A stretch of DNA of 64,000 bases, taken from Pseudomonas sp. GOM6 (lineage in GTDB: Bacteria; Pseudomonadota; Gammaproteobacteria; Pseudomonadales; Pseudomonadaceae). The notes beneath the pieces are model-generated. The model did no database searches, had not been told where the DNA came from, and saw only the letters and a program-made list of their open reading frames with translations. The translations under genes and the position numbers were made by a program. Below, piece after piece: positions 9,436 to 16,902 of the stretch. The DNA is taken from contig NZ_JARPUS010000007.1 in the NCBI RefSeq assembly GCF_029537485.1, forward strand, positions 1 to 64,000. Direction: 5' to 3'. Each line of letters opens with the position of its first letter. Position 1 is the stretch's first letter.

Positions 9436-10296
9436 TCAGGCGGTAGTAGCGCGTGCATGGTCGAAGCGCTCCCAAAGAGGGGGCAGGTCGTCCGGTAGTG
9501 GGCGATACATGCCCAGTTCCGACCAGGGGCCCGGCGCATGAAAATCGCTGCCGACGCTGGCCAGCATGCCGAACTCGCGGGCCAGAATGGCCAGGCTACC
9601 GACCTGCTCGGCCGGCTGCAGGCCATTGACCACCTCAAGGGCATGGCCGCCGGCCTCGATGAAATCGGCCACCAGCCGGCGGCGCTTGCTGCGGGTGAAA
9701 TCATACTGCCAGGGGTGGGCCAGGCTGATCCAGGCGCCAGCCGCCTTGAGCGTGCCAACCGCCTCCTGCAGCGTCGGCCAGTGCTGCTTAACGTCGCCCA
9801 GCTTGCCCGAGCCCAGCCACTTGCGGAACGCCTCGGCGTGGTCGCGCACATGCCCGGCGCGCACCATAAACTCGGCAAAATGCGGGCGGGCCGGTGCGTT
9901 ACCGCTGTCCCCCAGCCCCTGCTGCACGGCACGTGCGCCCTCCAGCGCGCCGGGCATGCCCTTGGCCGCCAGGCGCCGGTCGATTTCCTCGGCACGCAAC
10001 CAGCGACCCTGATGCAGATCGGCGATGGCCTGGCACAGCGCCGGTGCATCGGTAGCGAAGGCGTAGCCCAGCACATGGATGGTCGCGCCACCCCAGGTAC
10101 AGGACAGTTCCACCCCGTTGATCAGGCGCATGCCCAGCGAATCTGCGGCCTGGCGAGCCTCGCTCAACCCTTCGAGGGTGTCGTGGTCGGTCAAGGCCAG
10201 CACTTCCACACCGCGATCATGGGCGCGCGCCACTACCTCGGCAGGCCCTAGGACGCCGTCCGAAGCAGTGCTGTGGCAGTGCAGATCAACCTTCAT
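9436..10296 (-). CDS. rnm: PHP-domain 5'-nucleotidase/5'-3' exonuclease (RNase AM)
   Basis: PHP phosphoesterase of the YciV/RNase AM type. That family removes 3'-phosphate from nucleoside 3',5'-bisphosphates and trims 5' ends of rRNA. Metal-ligand motifs are all present: DLHCHST at the N-terminus, LTDHDTLEG, GVELSC, LAHPW and GSDFHAPG near the C-terminus. The length of 286 residues matches the family (about 290). The start is uncertain: a GTG lies three codons upstream at 10305 and neither has a clear SD; I use the ATG because MKVDLHCHST is the typical start. It is 13 bp upstream of yciO in the same operon and divergent from yciB. Confidence 0.88.
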   Translation of the reverse strand: MKVDLHCHSTASDGVLGPAEVVARAHDRGVEVLALTDHDTLEGLSEARQAADSLGMRLINGVELSCTWGGATIHVLGYAFATDAPALCQAIADLHQGRWLRAEEIDRRLAAKGMPGALEGARAVQQGLGDSGNAPARPHFAEFMVRAGHVRDHAEAFRKWLGSGKLGDVKQHWPTLQEAVGTLKAAGAWISLAHPWQYDFTRSKRRRLVADFIEAGGHALEVVNGLQPAEQVGSLAILAREFGMLASVGSDFHAPGPWSELGMYRPLPDDLPPLWERFDHARATTA

Positions 10297-10362
10297 GGGG
10301 GCCACTTTCGCGGAGAATGATGTTTGTTATTATGCCGCCACATCCCGCTTCTGGCTGCCACT

Positions 10363-10953
10363 GTGAAACAATTCATCGACTTCATCCCGCTTATTCTGTT
10401 CTTCATCGTTTACAAGCTCGATCCCCGTACCGTTGAACTGGCTGGCCAGGCCTTCGAACTGGGCGGCATCTTCAGCGCCACGGCGGTACTGATCGTCAGT
10501 TCGGTGGTGGTCTACGGCATTCTCTTCCTGATGCAACGCAAGCTGGAGAAGGGCCAGTGGCTGACCCTGGCCGCCTGCCTGCTGTTCGGCGGCATGACCC
10601 TGGCCTTCCACAGCGAAACCTTCCTCAAGTGGAAAGCCCCGGTGGTCAACTGGCTGTTCGCCTTGGGCTTCGCCGGCAGCCACTTCATCGGCGACAAGGT
10701 GCTGATCCAGCGCATCATGGGCCACGCCATCACCCTGCCGCCGCTCATCTGGACGCGCCTGAACCTGGCCTGGGTGGCCTTCTTCGTGTTCAGCGGCTGC
10801 GCCAACCTGTTCGTAGCCTTTACCTTTCACGACATCTGGGTCGATTTCAAAGTCTTCGGCAGCCTGGGTATGACCGTGCTGTTCCTGGTCGCCCAGGGCG
10901 TCTACCTGGCGCGCCATATCCATGATGACGCCCCCCAGCAAAGCAAGGACTGA
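10363..10953 (+). CDS. yciB: inner membrane septation protein YciB (IspZ)
   Basis: A 196-residue integral membrane protein with five or so hydrophobic segments. The start is a GTG at 10363: it gives the standard family N-terminus [14 protein letters not shown], while the ATG upstream (10324) would add 13 unrelated residues. Conserved features include [13 protein letters not shown] and [13 protein letters not shown]. YciB/IspZ acts at the inner membrane in cell-envelope biogenesis and division. It is followed after one base by yciI, the same pairing as in E. coli. Confidence 0.93.
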   Translation: MKQFIDFIPLILFFIVYKLDPRTVELAGQAFELGGIFSATAVLIVSSVVVYGILFLMQRKLEKGQWLTLAACLLFGGMTLAFHSETFLKWKAPVVNWLFALGFAGSHFIGDKVLIQRIMGHAITLPPLIWTRLNLAWVAFFVFSGCANLFVAFTFHDIWVDFKVFGSLGMTVLFLVAQGVYLARHIHDDAPQQSKD

Positions 10954-10954
10954 C

Positions 10955-11254
10955 ATGCTATACGCCATCATCGCCACCGATGCACCCGAATCCCTGGAAA
11001 AACGCCTGGCCAGCCGTCCGGCGCACCTGGCCCGCCTGGAGCAGCTAAAAAGCGAAGGCCGCCTGGTCCTGGCCGGCCCGCACCCGGCGATAGACAGCAA
11101 CGATCCGGGCCCGGCCGGCTTCTCCGGCAGCCTGATCGTTGCCGAATTCGAATCGCTGAACGCCGCCCAGAGCTGGGCCGACGCCGACCCCTACCGCGCC
11201 GCTGGTGTCTACGCCGAGGTACGGGTCAAACCGTTCAAGCGGGTATTGCCCTGA
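10955..11254 (+). CDS. yciI: YciI family protein
   Basis: A 99-residue ferredoxin-like alpha/beta-barrel protein of the YCII family. The RPAHLARL and GPHPA segments carry the conserved His residues, and the C-terminal half has the family pattern [18 protein letters not shown]. The start ATG at 10955 has AAGGA in front and lies one base after the yciB stop. The reaction is not known for the E. coli protein; related proteins act in ring-cleavage chemistry. Function is therefore open. Confidence 0.9.
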   Translation: MLYAIIATDAPESLEKRLASRPAHLARLEQLKSEGRLVLAGPHPAIDSNDPGPAGFSGSLIVAEFESLNAAQSWADADPYRAAGVYAEVRVKPFKRVLP

Positions 11255-11299
11255 CACTCCTTCGCAGGCCCATAACAACAAACGCACACGGGAGTCCCC

Positions 11300-11686
11300 A
11301 TGCACCAAGGCCCGCTCTACCTGCTGCTCGCCACCCTGCTCCTGACTCCTGCGGCGCATGCCGAAGAATCCCTTCCCAGCGTGGCGCCGACGGACGATAG
11401 CGCTGCACAGATTCTTGCCCTACAACAGCAACTGGCCGAGAGCGAAAGCCAACGCGAAGCCCTGCTGGCAGAGAGTGGCGAGCGCGACAACGCCCAGCTC
11501 AGCCGTCTGCGCCAGGACAACCAGCGCCTCAAGCTGCAGCTCAAAAAGGCCCAGGCCCAGGAGCCGCAGCGCCTGCTCAGCGAGCAGCAGCTGTGGTTCC
11601 TGATCGGTGCCGGTACCGCCCTGCTCGCCTTCATCGTCGGTCGTCTAAGTGGCGGGCGGAACAAGCGGCGCAGTGAGTGGGTCTGA
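11300..11686 (+). CDS. small secreted coiled-coil protein with C-terminal membrane anchor
   Basis: 128 residues: a signal peptide ending near AHA (residues 1-21), an Gln/Glu/Leu/Arg-rich coiled coil (about 35-90), then one strong membrane segment (WFLIGAGTALLAFIVGRL, about 97-115) and a basic tail. This gives a periplasmic coiled coil tethered to the inner membrane. In other pseudomonads I recall the homologue being labelled as an IF-2-like protein, which the sequence does not support. It lies 28 bp before the cpxR-like gene on the same strand and has a good SD (GGGAG), so a Cpx-linked role is possible but unproven. Confidence 0.75.
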   Translation: MHQGPLYLLLATLLLTPAAHAEESLPSVAPTDDSAAQILALQQQLAESESQREALLAESGERDNAQLSRLRQDNQRLKLQLKKAQAQEPQRLLSEQQLWFLIGAGTALLAFIVGRLSGGRNKRRSEWV

Positions 11687-11714
11687 GCGCGACCCACGCC
11701 CGACGAGCCTTGCC

Positions 11715-12392
11715 ATGACCGAACTGCTGCTGATCGACGATGACCAAGAACTCTGCGAGCTGCTGGCCAGCTGGTTGCAGCAAGAAGGTTTTTCCGTGCA
11801 CGCCTGCCACGATGGCGTCAGTGCCCGTGCGACCCTGGTCGGACACAGTCCGGCGGCGGTGATCCTCGACGTCATGCTTCCCGACGGCAGCGGCCTGGAA
11901 CTACTCAAGCAGCTTCGTAGCGAGCACGCCGACCTGCCTGTACTGATGCTTTCCGCCCGTGGCGAGCCACTGGATCGCATCCTCGGCCTGGAGTTGGGCG
12001 CCGACGACTACCTGGCCAAGCCCTGCGACCCTCGCGAACTGACCGCCCGCCTGCGCGCCGTGCTACGCCGCAGCCAGCCAGTCGCAGCGCCTTCGCGCCT
12101 GGAACTGGGCGACCTGAGCTACAGCCCGGTGCGTGGCGTGGCACAGCTCGGCGAGCAGGAAATCCCCCTGACCCTGTCTGAAAGCCGCATTCTCGAAGCA
12201 CTCCTGCAGCAGCCGGGCGAACCGCTGGACAAACAGGTGCTGGCCCAGCTCGCGCTGGGTCGCAAGCTGACGCTGTACGACCGCAGCCTGGACATGCACG
12301 TCAGCAACCTGCGCAAGAAGCTCGGCCCACATGCAGACGGACGCCCGCGCATCGTCGCCCTGCGCAGCCGCGGCTATTACTACAGCCCGTGA
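11715..12392 (+). CDS. cpxR: CpxR-like OmpR-family response regulator
   Basis: Cytoplasmic DNA-binding regulator partnered with the sensor kinase at 13003. The receiver domain (residues 1-115) has the acidic pair IDDD at 7-10, the phospho-acceptor Asp52 in LDVMLPDG, and Lys near 101 in AKPCDP. The winged-helix output domain (about 130-222) ends with ALRSRGYYY. At 225 residues it has CpxR length. I chose the ATG at 11715 because it starts exactly at the receiver domain. The layout of regulator, LTxxQ periplasmic protein and kinase is that of a Cpx cluster, which is the main support for the name. Confidence 0.87.
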   Translation: MTELLLIDDDQELCELLASWLQQEGFSVHACHDGVSARATLVGHSPAAVILDVMLPDGSGLELLKQLRSEHADLPVLMLSARGEPLDRILGLELGADDYLAKPCDPRELTARLRAVLRRSQPVAAPSRLELGDLSYSPVRGVAQLGEQEIPLTLSESRILEALLQQPGEPLDKQVLAQLALGRKLTLYDRSLDMHVSNLRKKLGPHADGRPRIVALRSRGYYYSP

Positions 12393-12413
12393 AGCGACAG
12401 CCCTGAAATTTTC

Positions 12414-12429
12414 TTTACCCAGCCTTTAC
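12414..12429 (-). promoter_or_regulatory. candidate CpxR box
   Basis: On the minus strand GTAAA-N6-GTAAA (on the plus strand TTTAC at 12414-12418 and 12425-12429). The known CpxR consensus is two GTAAA direct repeats spaced by about 4 to 8 bases. It lies between the cpxR-like gene and the LTxxQ gene, 84 bp before the latter's start, with a TAGACT -10-like box at 12462. This fits activation of the cpxP-like and cpxA genes by CpxR. Confidence 0.6.
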
Positions 12430-12512
12430 CCATGCCTGACCGCGCCTGACCTTGCGCTCCCTAGACTGAGCTCATCCGGTAACACACCGGCCTCTAGACA
12501 AGGAGACACACC

Positions 12513-12953
12513 ATGCGCAAGACCCTTATCGCACTGTTGCTCGCCACCAGCCTGCCGACCATCGCCCTGGCCATGCCCGAAAGCGGCGAACACGCGCCCT
12601 GTCACAAATCGATGCACGGCGAGCACCGCGCCGGCCCCGGCGGCAAGCTGTTCAAGGACCTCAACCTGAGCGCCGAGCAACGCGAGCAGATGGGCAAACT
12701 GATGCGAGAGCACCGCAACGACCCGCGCGAGATCACCCAGAAGTACCTGGGCAAGCTACCCAAGGCCGATCAGGAGGCGATGAAGAAGGAACTGGAAACG
12801 GCCCGCCTGGAACATGACAAGGCCCTCCGCACCATCCTCACGCCTGAGCAGCAGAAGACTTTCGACGCACGCAAGGCCGAGATGGAAAAACGCCGTGCCG
12901 AACGCCAGGAATTCAACGCCTGGAAGGCCGAAAAGGATCCGCAAGCCCAGTAA
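12513..12953 (+). CDS. CpxP/Spy-family periplasmic LTxxQ protein
   Basis: A 146-residue periplasmic protein with a signal peptide ending at ALA (residue 20). The family LTxxQ repeats appear as LSAEQ (52-56) and LTPEQ (109-113), separated by a long charged helical region, the pattern of CpxP and Spy chaperones. In E. coli CpxP inhibits the CpxA kinase and Spy protects misfolding proteins. Here it is placed between regulator and kinase, so it could do either. SD AAGGAG before the ATG. His/Cys residues around 25-40 (HAPCHKSMHGEH) could bind metal, as proposed for ZraP relatives. Confidence 0.85.
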   Translation: MRKTLIALLLATSLPTIALAMPESGEHAPCHKSMHGEHRAGPGGKLFKDLNLSAEQREQMGKLMREHRNDPREITQKYLGKLPKADQEAMKKELETARLEHDKALRTILTPEQQKTFDARKAEMEKRRAERQEFNAWKAEKDPQAQ

Positions 12954-12960
12954 CCCCCGA

Positions 12961-12986
12961 GGCCCGGCATCCCTGTCGGGCCTTTT
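12961..12986 (+). terminator. hairpin with T run between cpxP-like gene and cpxA
   Basis: GGCCCG pairs with CGGGCC around a 10-base loop and is followed by TTTTCC. It sits between the LTxxQ gene and the cpxA start (17 bp before the ATG). It probably reduces read-through so that the periplasmic protein is made in excess over the kinase; the hairpin could also open the cpxA SD region only partly. Confidence 0.65.
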
Positions 12987-13002
12987 CCTTGAAGGAGTCC
13001 CC

Positions 13003-14334
13003 ATGCGTTCACTGTTCTGGCGCATCTTCGCCAGCTTCTGGTTGGCCATCGCCCTGGTCGCAGGTCTTTCACTGCTGCTGGGCCGCGCCCTGAACCAGGA
13101 CGCCTGGGTACTCAGCCACCATCCGGCGCTGAAGAACTTCGCCGAGCGCTGGAGCAGCCTTTATGAACAACAAGGCCCGCGAGCAGCCCAGGACCTGCTG
13201 GAAAAGCGCAAGCGCCGCTACCGCATCGATACCCAGGTACTCGATGTCGATGGCCAGCCACTGGTGCAAGGCACCTTCCCGCCCCGCGCAGCTGCCTTCG
13301 AGGCCCGCCAGGACAATGCTAAGCGCCTGCCCTGGCGCCGTCTGACCGAGGAATACCGCAGCCCCGGCGGCGAAACCTACCTGTTTATCCACCGCATCCC
13401 TCACCCGGAACTGGTCGCCTGGCAGCGCGACGGCTTGTTCTGGCCACTCAGCGCGCTGACCATTGCCCTGGTAGTGCTGACCGCTATCAGCCTGCTGCTG
13501 ACGCTCTCCATCACTCGCCCACTGGGGCGACTGCGCGGGGCAGTACACGACCTCGGGCAGACCGCTTATCAGCAGAACAGCCTGGCGCACCTGGCCAGCC
13601 GGGGTGATGAATTTGGTGTGCTCGCCCGCGACTTCAACCGCATGGGCGCGCGCCTGCAGGACCTGATCGGCAGCCAGCGCCAGCTGCTGCGCGATGTGTC
13701 CCACGAGCTGCGCTCGCCGCTGGCCAGGCTACGCATTGCTCTGGCTCTGGCCGAGCGGGCCAACGGGGAAGAACGTCAGTCGCTATGGGGCCGCCTGACT
13801 CAGGAGTGTGATCGACTGGAAGCACTGATTGGCGAGATTCTCGCCCTCGCTCGCCTGGATGCGGACACTGGCGCACCTCACACAGTAGAGTTGCAACCGT
13901 TACTCGACGAGGTGCAGGCCAATGCCCGCCTGCTGGCACCGGAGCAGCAGCTGCGCCTCAACATGGCCCATGCGCCTGCCACCCTGCAGGGCTGGCCCGA
14001 TATGCTGCGCAGCGCCCTGGACAACCTGCTGCGCAATGCGCTGCGCTTCAATCCGCCCGCACAGCCCCTGGAGATAAGCGTGACGGGAGAGAACGGCTTG
14101 CTGCGCATTGCCGTGCGCGACCATGGTCCCGGCGCGCCCGAAGAGATCCTGACGCGCCTGGGTGAACCTTTTTTCCGCGCCCCCAACCAGCAAGCGGCCG
14201 GCCACGGCCTGGGCCTGGCCATCGCCCGCCGCGCGGCCGAGCGCCATGGTGGGCGCCTACTGCTGGAAAACCACCCGCAGGGTGGCTTCGTCGCTACGCT
14301 GGAGCTACCGGGCCAAGCCCGTTCCAGACACTGA
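13003..14334 (+). CDS. cpxA: CpxA-like sensor histidine kinase
   Basis: Inner-membrane kinase/phosphatase for the CpxR-like regulator. 443 residues: membrane segment 1 at about 7-28, a periplasmic sensor domain to about 145, membrane segment 2 at about 148-170, HAMP to about 225, then HisKA with the phospho-acceptor His near residue 234 in RDVSHELRSPLARL, and HATPase_c with N box (DNLLRNALRF), G1 (DHGPGAP) and G2 (HGLGLAIARR). SD GAAGGAG precedes the ATG at 13003; the frame is open further upstream but overlaps the LTxxQ gene. The 3' end overlaps the convergent nitroreductase gene by 41 bp. Confidence 0.9.
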   Translation: MRSLFWRIFASFWLAIALVAGLSLLLGRALNQDAWVLSHHPALKNFAERWSSLYEQQGPRAAQDLLEKRKRRYRIDTQVLDVDGQPLVQGTFPPRAAAFEARQDNAKRLPWRRLTEEYRSPGGETYLFIHRIPHPELVAWQRDGLFWPLSALTIALVVLTAISLLLTLSITRPLGRLRGAVHDLGQTAYQQNSLAHLASRGDEFGVLARDFNRMGARLQDLIGSQRQLLRDVSHELRSPLARLRIALALAERANGEERQSLWGRLTQECDRLEALIGEILALARLDADTGAPHTVELQPLLDEVQANARLLAPEQQLRLNMAHAPATLQGWPDMLRSALDNLLRNALRFNPPAQPLEISVTGENGLLRIAVRDHGPGAPEEILTRLGEPFFRAPNQQAAGHGLGLAIARRAAERHGGRLLLENHPQGGFVATLELPGQARSRH

Positions 14335-14872
14335 CGAACTCGGCCGGGTCCAGGGCCAGCGGCGTGCGCCGTTCACCCTCGAAGCTGCCGACATAGAGAA
14401 AGCCGACGATCTGCTCATTGACGCCCACGCCCAGCCCGGCCAATACCAGCGGATGATGGGCCAGATCGCCCGTGCGCCAGATGGCCCCGAAGCCCAGCTC
14501 CTGCGCCGCCAGCAACAGGCTATGAGCTGCACAGCCGGCGGACAGCACCTGCTCCTGGCGTGGCACCTTGGGGTGCTCGCTGAGCCGGGCGACCACCACC
14601 ACCAGAAGCGGCGCACGCAGCGGCATGGCGCGAGCCTTGTCCAGTGCCTCCGGCTTGCAGGCCGGGTCACTGGCCAGTGCGCTGGCGAACAGCTCGCCCA
14701 GCTGTACGCGCGCCTCGGCCTCTACCGTGATGAAACGCCAGGGGCGCAGCTGACCATGATCGGGCGCGCGCAGGGCGGCACGGAACATCAGCTCGCGCTG
14801 GCCAGCATCAGGCGCCGGCGCCAGCAGGCGACCCACGGAAACACGGTTGAGCAACAGATCGAGGGCTTGCAT
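14294..14872 (-). CDS. nitroreductase family protein (YdjA-like)
   Basis: FMN-dependent NAD(P)H oxidoreductase of the small, single-domain YdjA type, 192 residues. Recognisable segments are RAPDHGQLRPWRF near the N-terminus (FMN phosphate contact region), GCAAHSLLLAAQELGFGAIWRTGD in the middle, and an FLYVG strand near residue 163. I start at the ATG at 14872, where the family N-terminus MQALDLLLNRVS begins; a frame ten codons longer has no added support. The physiological substrate is not known. It overlaps the cpxA 3' end in convergent orientation. Confidence 0.88.
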   Translation of the reverse strand: MQALDLLLNRVSVGRLLAPAPDAGQRELMFRAALRAPDHGQLRPWRFITVEAEARVQLGELFASALASDPACKPEALDKARAMPLRAPLLVVVVARLSEHPKVPRQEQVLSAGCAAHSLLLAAQELGFGAIWRTGDLAHHPLVLAGLGVGVNEQIVGFLYVGSFEGERRTPLALDPAEFVSVWNGLGPVAPA

Positions 14873-14916
14873 CGGCCTACTCCTGAACAAACAGGCCGGC
14901 ATTCTAGCCGATTATC

Positions 14917-15288
14917 TCAGGCGACCCGATCCGGGCTCAGCTCCGGCTGCTGTGGCGGCGTCAGGGGCGGAAGGCCATGAGCCGCGCGGGCGGCGTCGCA
15001 GCGCGGGTTGTGCACACCGTCTTCCCAACTGGCGGCAAAGTCGCGGCAGCTGCTGGAGCGGTTCTCGTACATGGTGCAGCGCACGCCATCACCGATCTCG
15101 CCCAGCAGGCTGACGCAGCGCGCCGGCTTGGCCGTGGTGCCGATCATGGCAACGTGGTGCGGGCCGATCTGCTCGACCAGCTGATCGGGCACCGTGCCGC
15201 CGGCAGATTGGCACTCACCCCAGAAAAAAGACACACGAAAATAGGCGCAGCAGGCGCCACAGCTGAGACACGGACTGGTTTGCGACAT
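14917..15288 (-). CDS. YkgJ-family Cys cluster protein
   Basis: A 123-residue protein of the zinc/iron-chelating CxxCxxCC family. The N-terminal cluster is Cys7, Cys10, Cys13, Cys14; later cysteines occur in KPARCVSL, GVRCTMYENRSSSCRDF and NPRCDAA, the typical order. The family is thought to bind Fe or Zn; no reaction is established. The gene is 44 bp upstream of the nitroreductase on the same strand and divergent from the trkH pair. Confidence 0.87.
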   Translation of the reverse strand: MSQTSPCLSCGACCAYFRVSFFWGECQSAGGTVPDQLVEQIGPHHVAMIGTTAKPARCVSLLGEIGDGVRCTMYENRSSSCRDFAASWEDGVHNPRCDAARAAHGLPPLTPPQQPELSPDRVA

Positions 15289-15380
15289 GAAGGAGGGAAC
15301 TCAGAAAACCGGCAAGGGCCGGCACCTGGGGCGCAATTCTATGCATCGGCAAGCGCTTGGGAAGCCCCCTGCCTGCAGAT

Positions 15381-15410
15381 TTACAGGGCGCCCGTCGGGC
15401 AGGCTAGAAT
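15381..15410 (+). promoter_or_regulatory. candidate sigma70 promoter of the trkH pair
   Basis: TTACAG (15381-15386), an 18-bp spacer and TAGAAT (15405-15410), about 32 bp before the first trkH start. Four of six bases match at the -35 and five of six at the -10. It is the only good candidate in the 154-bp divergent region. Confidence 0.5.
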
Positions 15411-15442
15411 GACGGCCTCCGCCCGTAGCCAGAGCTCCCTAA

Positions 15443-16897
15443 ATGGCCCTGCCGACCCTGCGCATCATCGGTTTCATCATCGGCATTTTTCTGATCACCC
15501 TGGCGGTCAGCATGGTCATCCCCATGCTGACCCTGCTGAGCTATGAGCGCTCCGACGACATCACCGCATTTCTGTGGTCAAGCATGATCACCTTCGTCGC
15601 CGGCATGGCCCTGATCCTGCCCGGTAAGCCGAAAAACGTGCAGCTACGCCCCCGCGACATGTACCTGCTGACGACCTCCAGCTGGCTGGTGGTGTGCATC
15701 TTCGCCGCCCTGCCGATGCTGATCATCGCCCACATCAGCTACACCGACGCCTTCTTCGAGACCATGTCCGGCATCACCACTACCGGCTCTACGGTATTGT
15801 CCGGGCTGGACAAACTGTCACCGGGCTTGCTGGTTTGGCGCTCCATGCTCAATTGGCTGGGCGGTATCGGTTTTATCGGCATGGCGGTGGCGATTCTGCC
15901 GTTGCTGCGGGTCGGTGGCATGCGCCTGTTCCAGACCGAGTCCTCGGACTGGGGCGAAAAGGTGGTGCCGCGCTCGCACATTGCCGCCAAGTCCATCTTC
16001 GCCATCTACCTCGGTCTCACCCTGATCGGTTTCCTCGCTTACTGGGCGGCGGGCATGAGCCCCTTCGAGGCGATCAACCATGCGATGACCTCGATCTCCA
16101 CCGGCGGCTATTCCACCTCCGACGCGTCTCTGGCGCACTGGCCGCAGCCGGCCGTGCACTGGGTATCAGTAGTGCTGATGATCGCCGGCGGCCTGCCGTT
16201 CATGCTCTACGTAGCCTTCCTGCGCGGCCACCGCAAAGCGCTGCTGCGCGACCACCAGGTCCGTGGCTTCCTCGGTTTTTTGGTGCTGACCTGGCTGGTG
16301 TTCGGCACCTGGCTCTGGCTCAACTCGGACCAGGCCTGGCTCGATGCGGTGCGTATCGTCGCGGTCAACGTCACTTCGGTGGTCACCACCACCGGCTACG
16401 CCCTGGGCGACTACACCACCTGGGGCAGCTTCGCCGTGTTGCTGTTCTTCTACCTGACCTTCGTCGGCGGCTGCTCGGGCTCGACCTCCGGCGGCCTGAA
16501 GATCTTCCGTTTCCAGGTCGCCTACGTGCTGCTGCGCGCCAACCTGCAGCAGCTGGTGCACCCGCGCGCAGTAATCAAGCAGCAGTACAACAACCACAAC
16601 TTGGACGAAGACATCGTCCGCTCGCTGATCACCTTCTCCTTCTTCTTCACCATCACCATTGGCGTCTTGGCCCTGGCCCTGACCCTGACCGGCCTGGACT
16701 GGGTCACCGCGCTGACCGGCGCCGCCACGGCGGTGTGCAACGTCGGCCCGGGCCTGGGCCCGATCATCGGCCCGGCCGGCAACTTCGCCAGCCTGCCGGA
16801 TAGCGCCAAGTGGCTGCTGACCGCCGGCATGCTGCTGGGCCGCCTGGAAATCCTCACCGTGCTGGTGCTGGTGACCCGCACCTTCTGGAAACACTGA
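15443..16897 (+). CDS. trkH: TrkH-family potassium uptake protein, copy 1
   Basis: K+-translocating subunit of a Trk system, 484 residues, many hydrophobic segments. The four pore-loop repeats are visible: MSGITTTGST (about 110), MTSISTGGYSTSD (about 214), NVTSVVTTTGYALGD (about 312) and AVCNVGPGLGPIIGP (about 433), each with its selectivity-filter glycine. The VGGCSGSTSGGLKIFRFQ stretch is a TrkH hallmark. SD is weak. It needs a TrkA ring for gating; none is adjacent. Five bases separate it from a second trkH of identical length, so the two are co-transcribed. Confidence 0.93.
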   Translation: MALPTLRIIGFIIGIFLITLAVSMVIPMLTLLSYERSDDITAFLWSSMITFVAGMALILPGKPKNVQLRPRDMYLLTTSSWLVVCIFAALPMLIIAHISYTDAFFETMSGITTTGSTVLSGLDKLSPGLLVWRSMLNWLGGIGFIGMAVAILPLLRVGGMRLFQTESSDWGEKVVPRSHIAAKSIFAIYLGLTLIGFLAYWAAGMSPFEAINHAMTSISTGGYSTSDASLAHWPQPAVHWVSVVLMIAGGLPFMLYVAFLRGHRKALLRDHQVRGFLGFLVLTWLVFGTWLWLNSDQAWLDAVRIVAVNVTSVVTTTGYALGDYTTWGSFAVLLFFYLTFVGGCSGSTSGGLKIFRFQVAYVLLRANLQQLVHPRAVIKQQYNNHNLDEDIVRSLITFSFFFTITIGVLALALTLTGLDWVTALTGAATAVCNVGPGLGPIIGPAGNFASLPDSAKWLLTAGMLLGRLEILTVLVLVTRTFWKH

Positions 16898-16902
16898 CCC
16901 GG

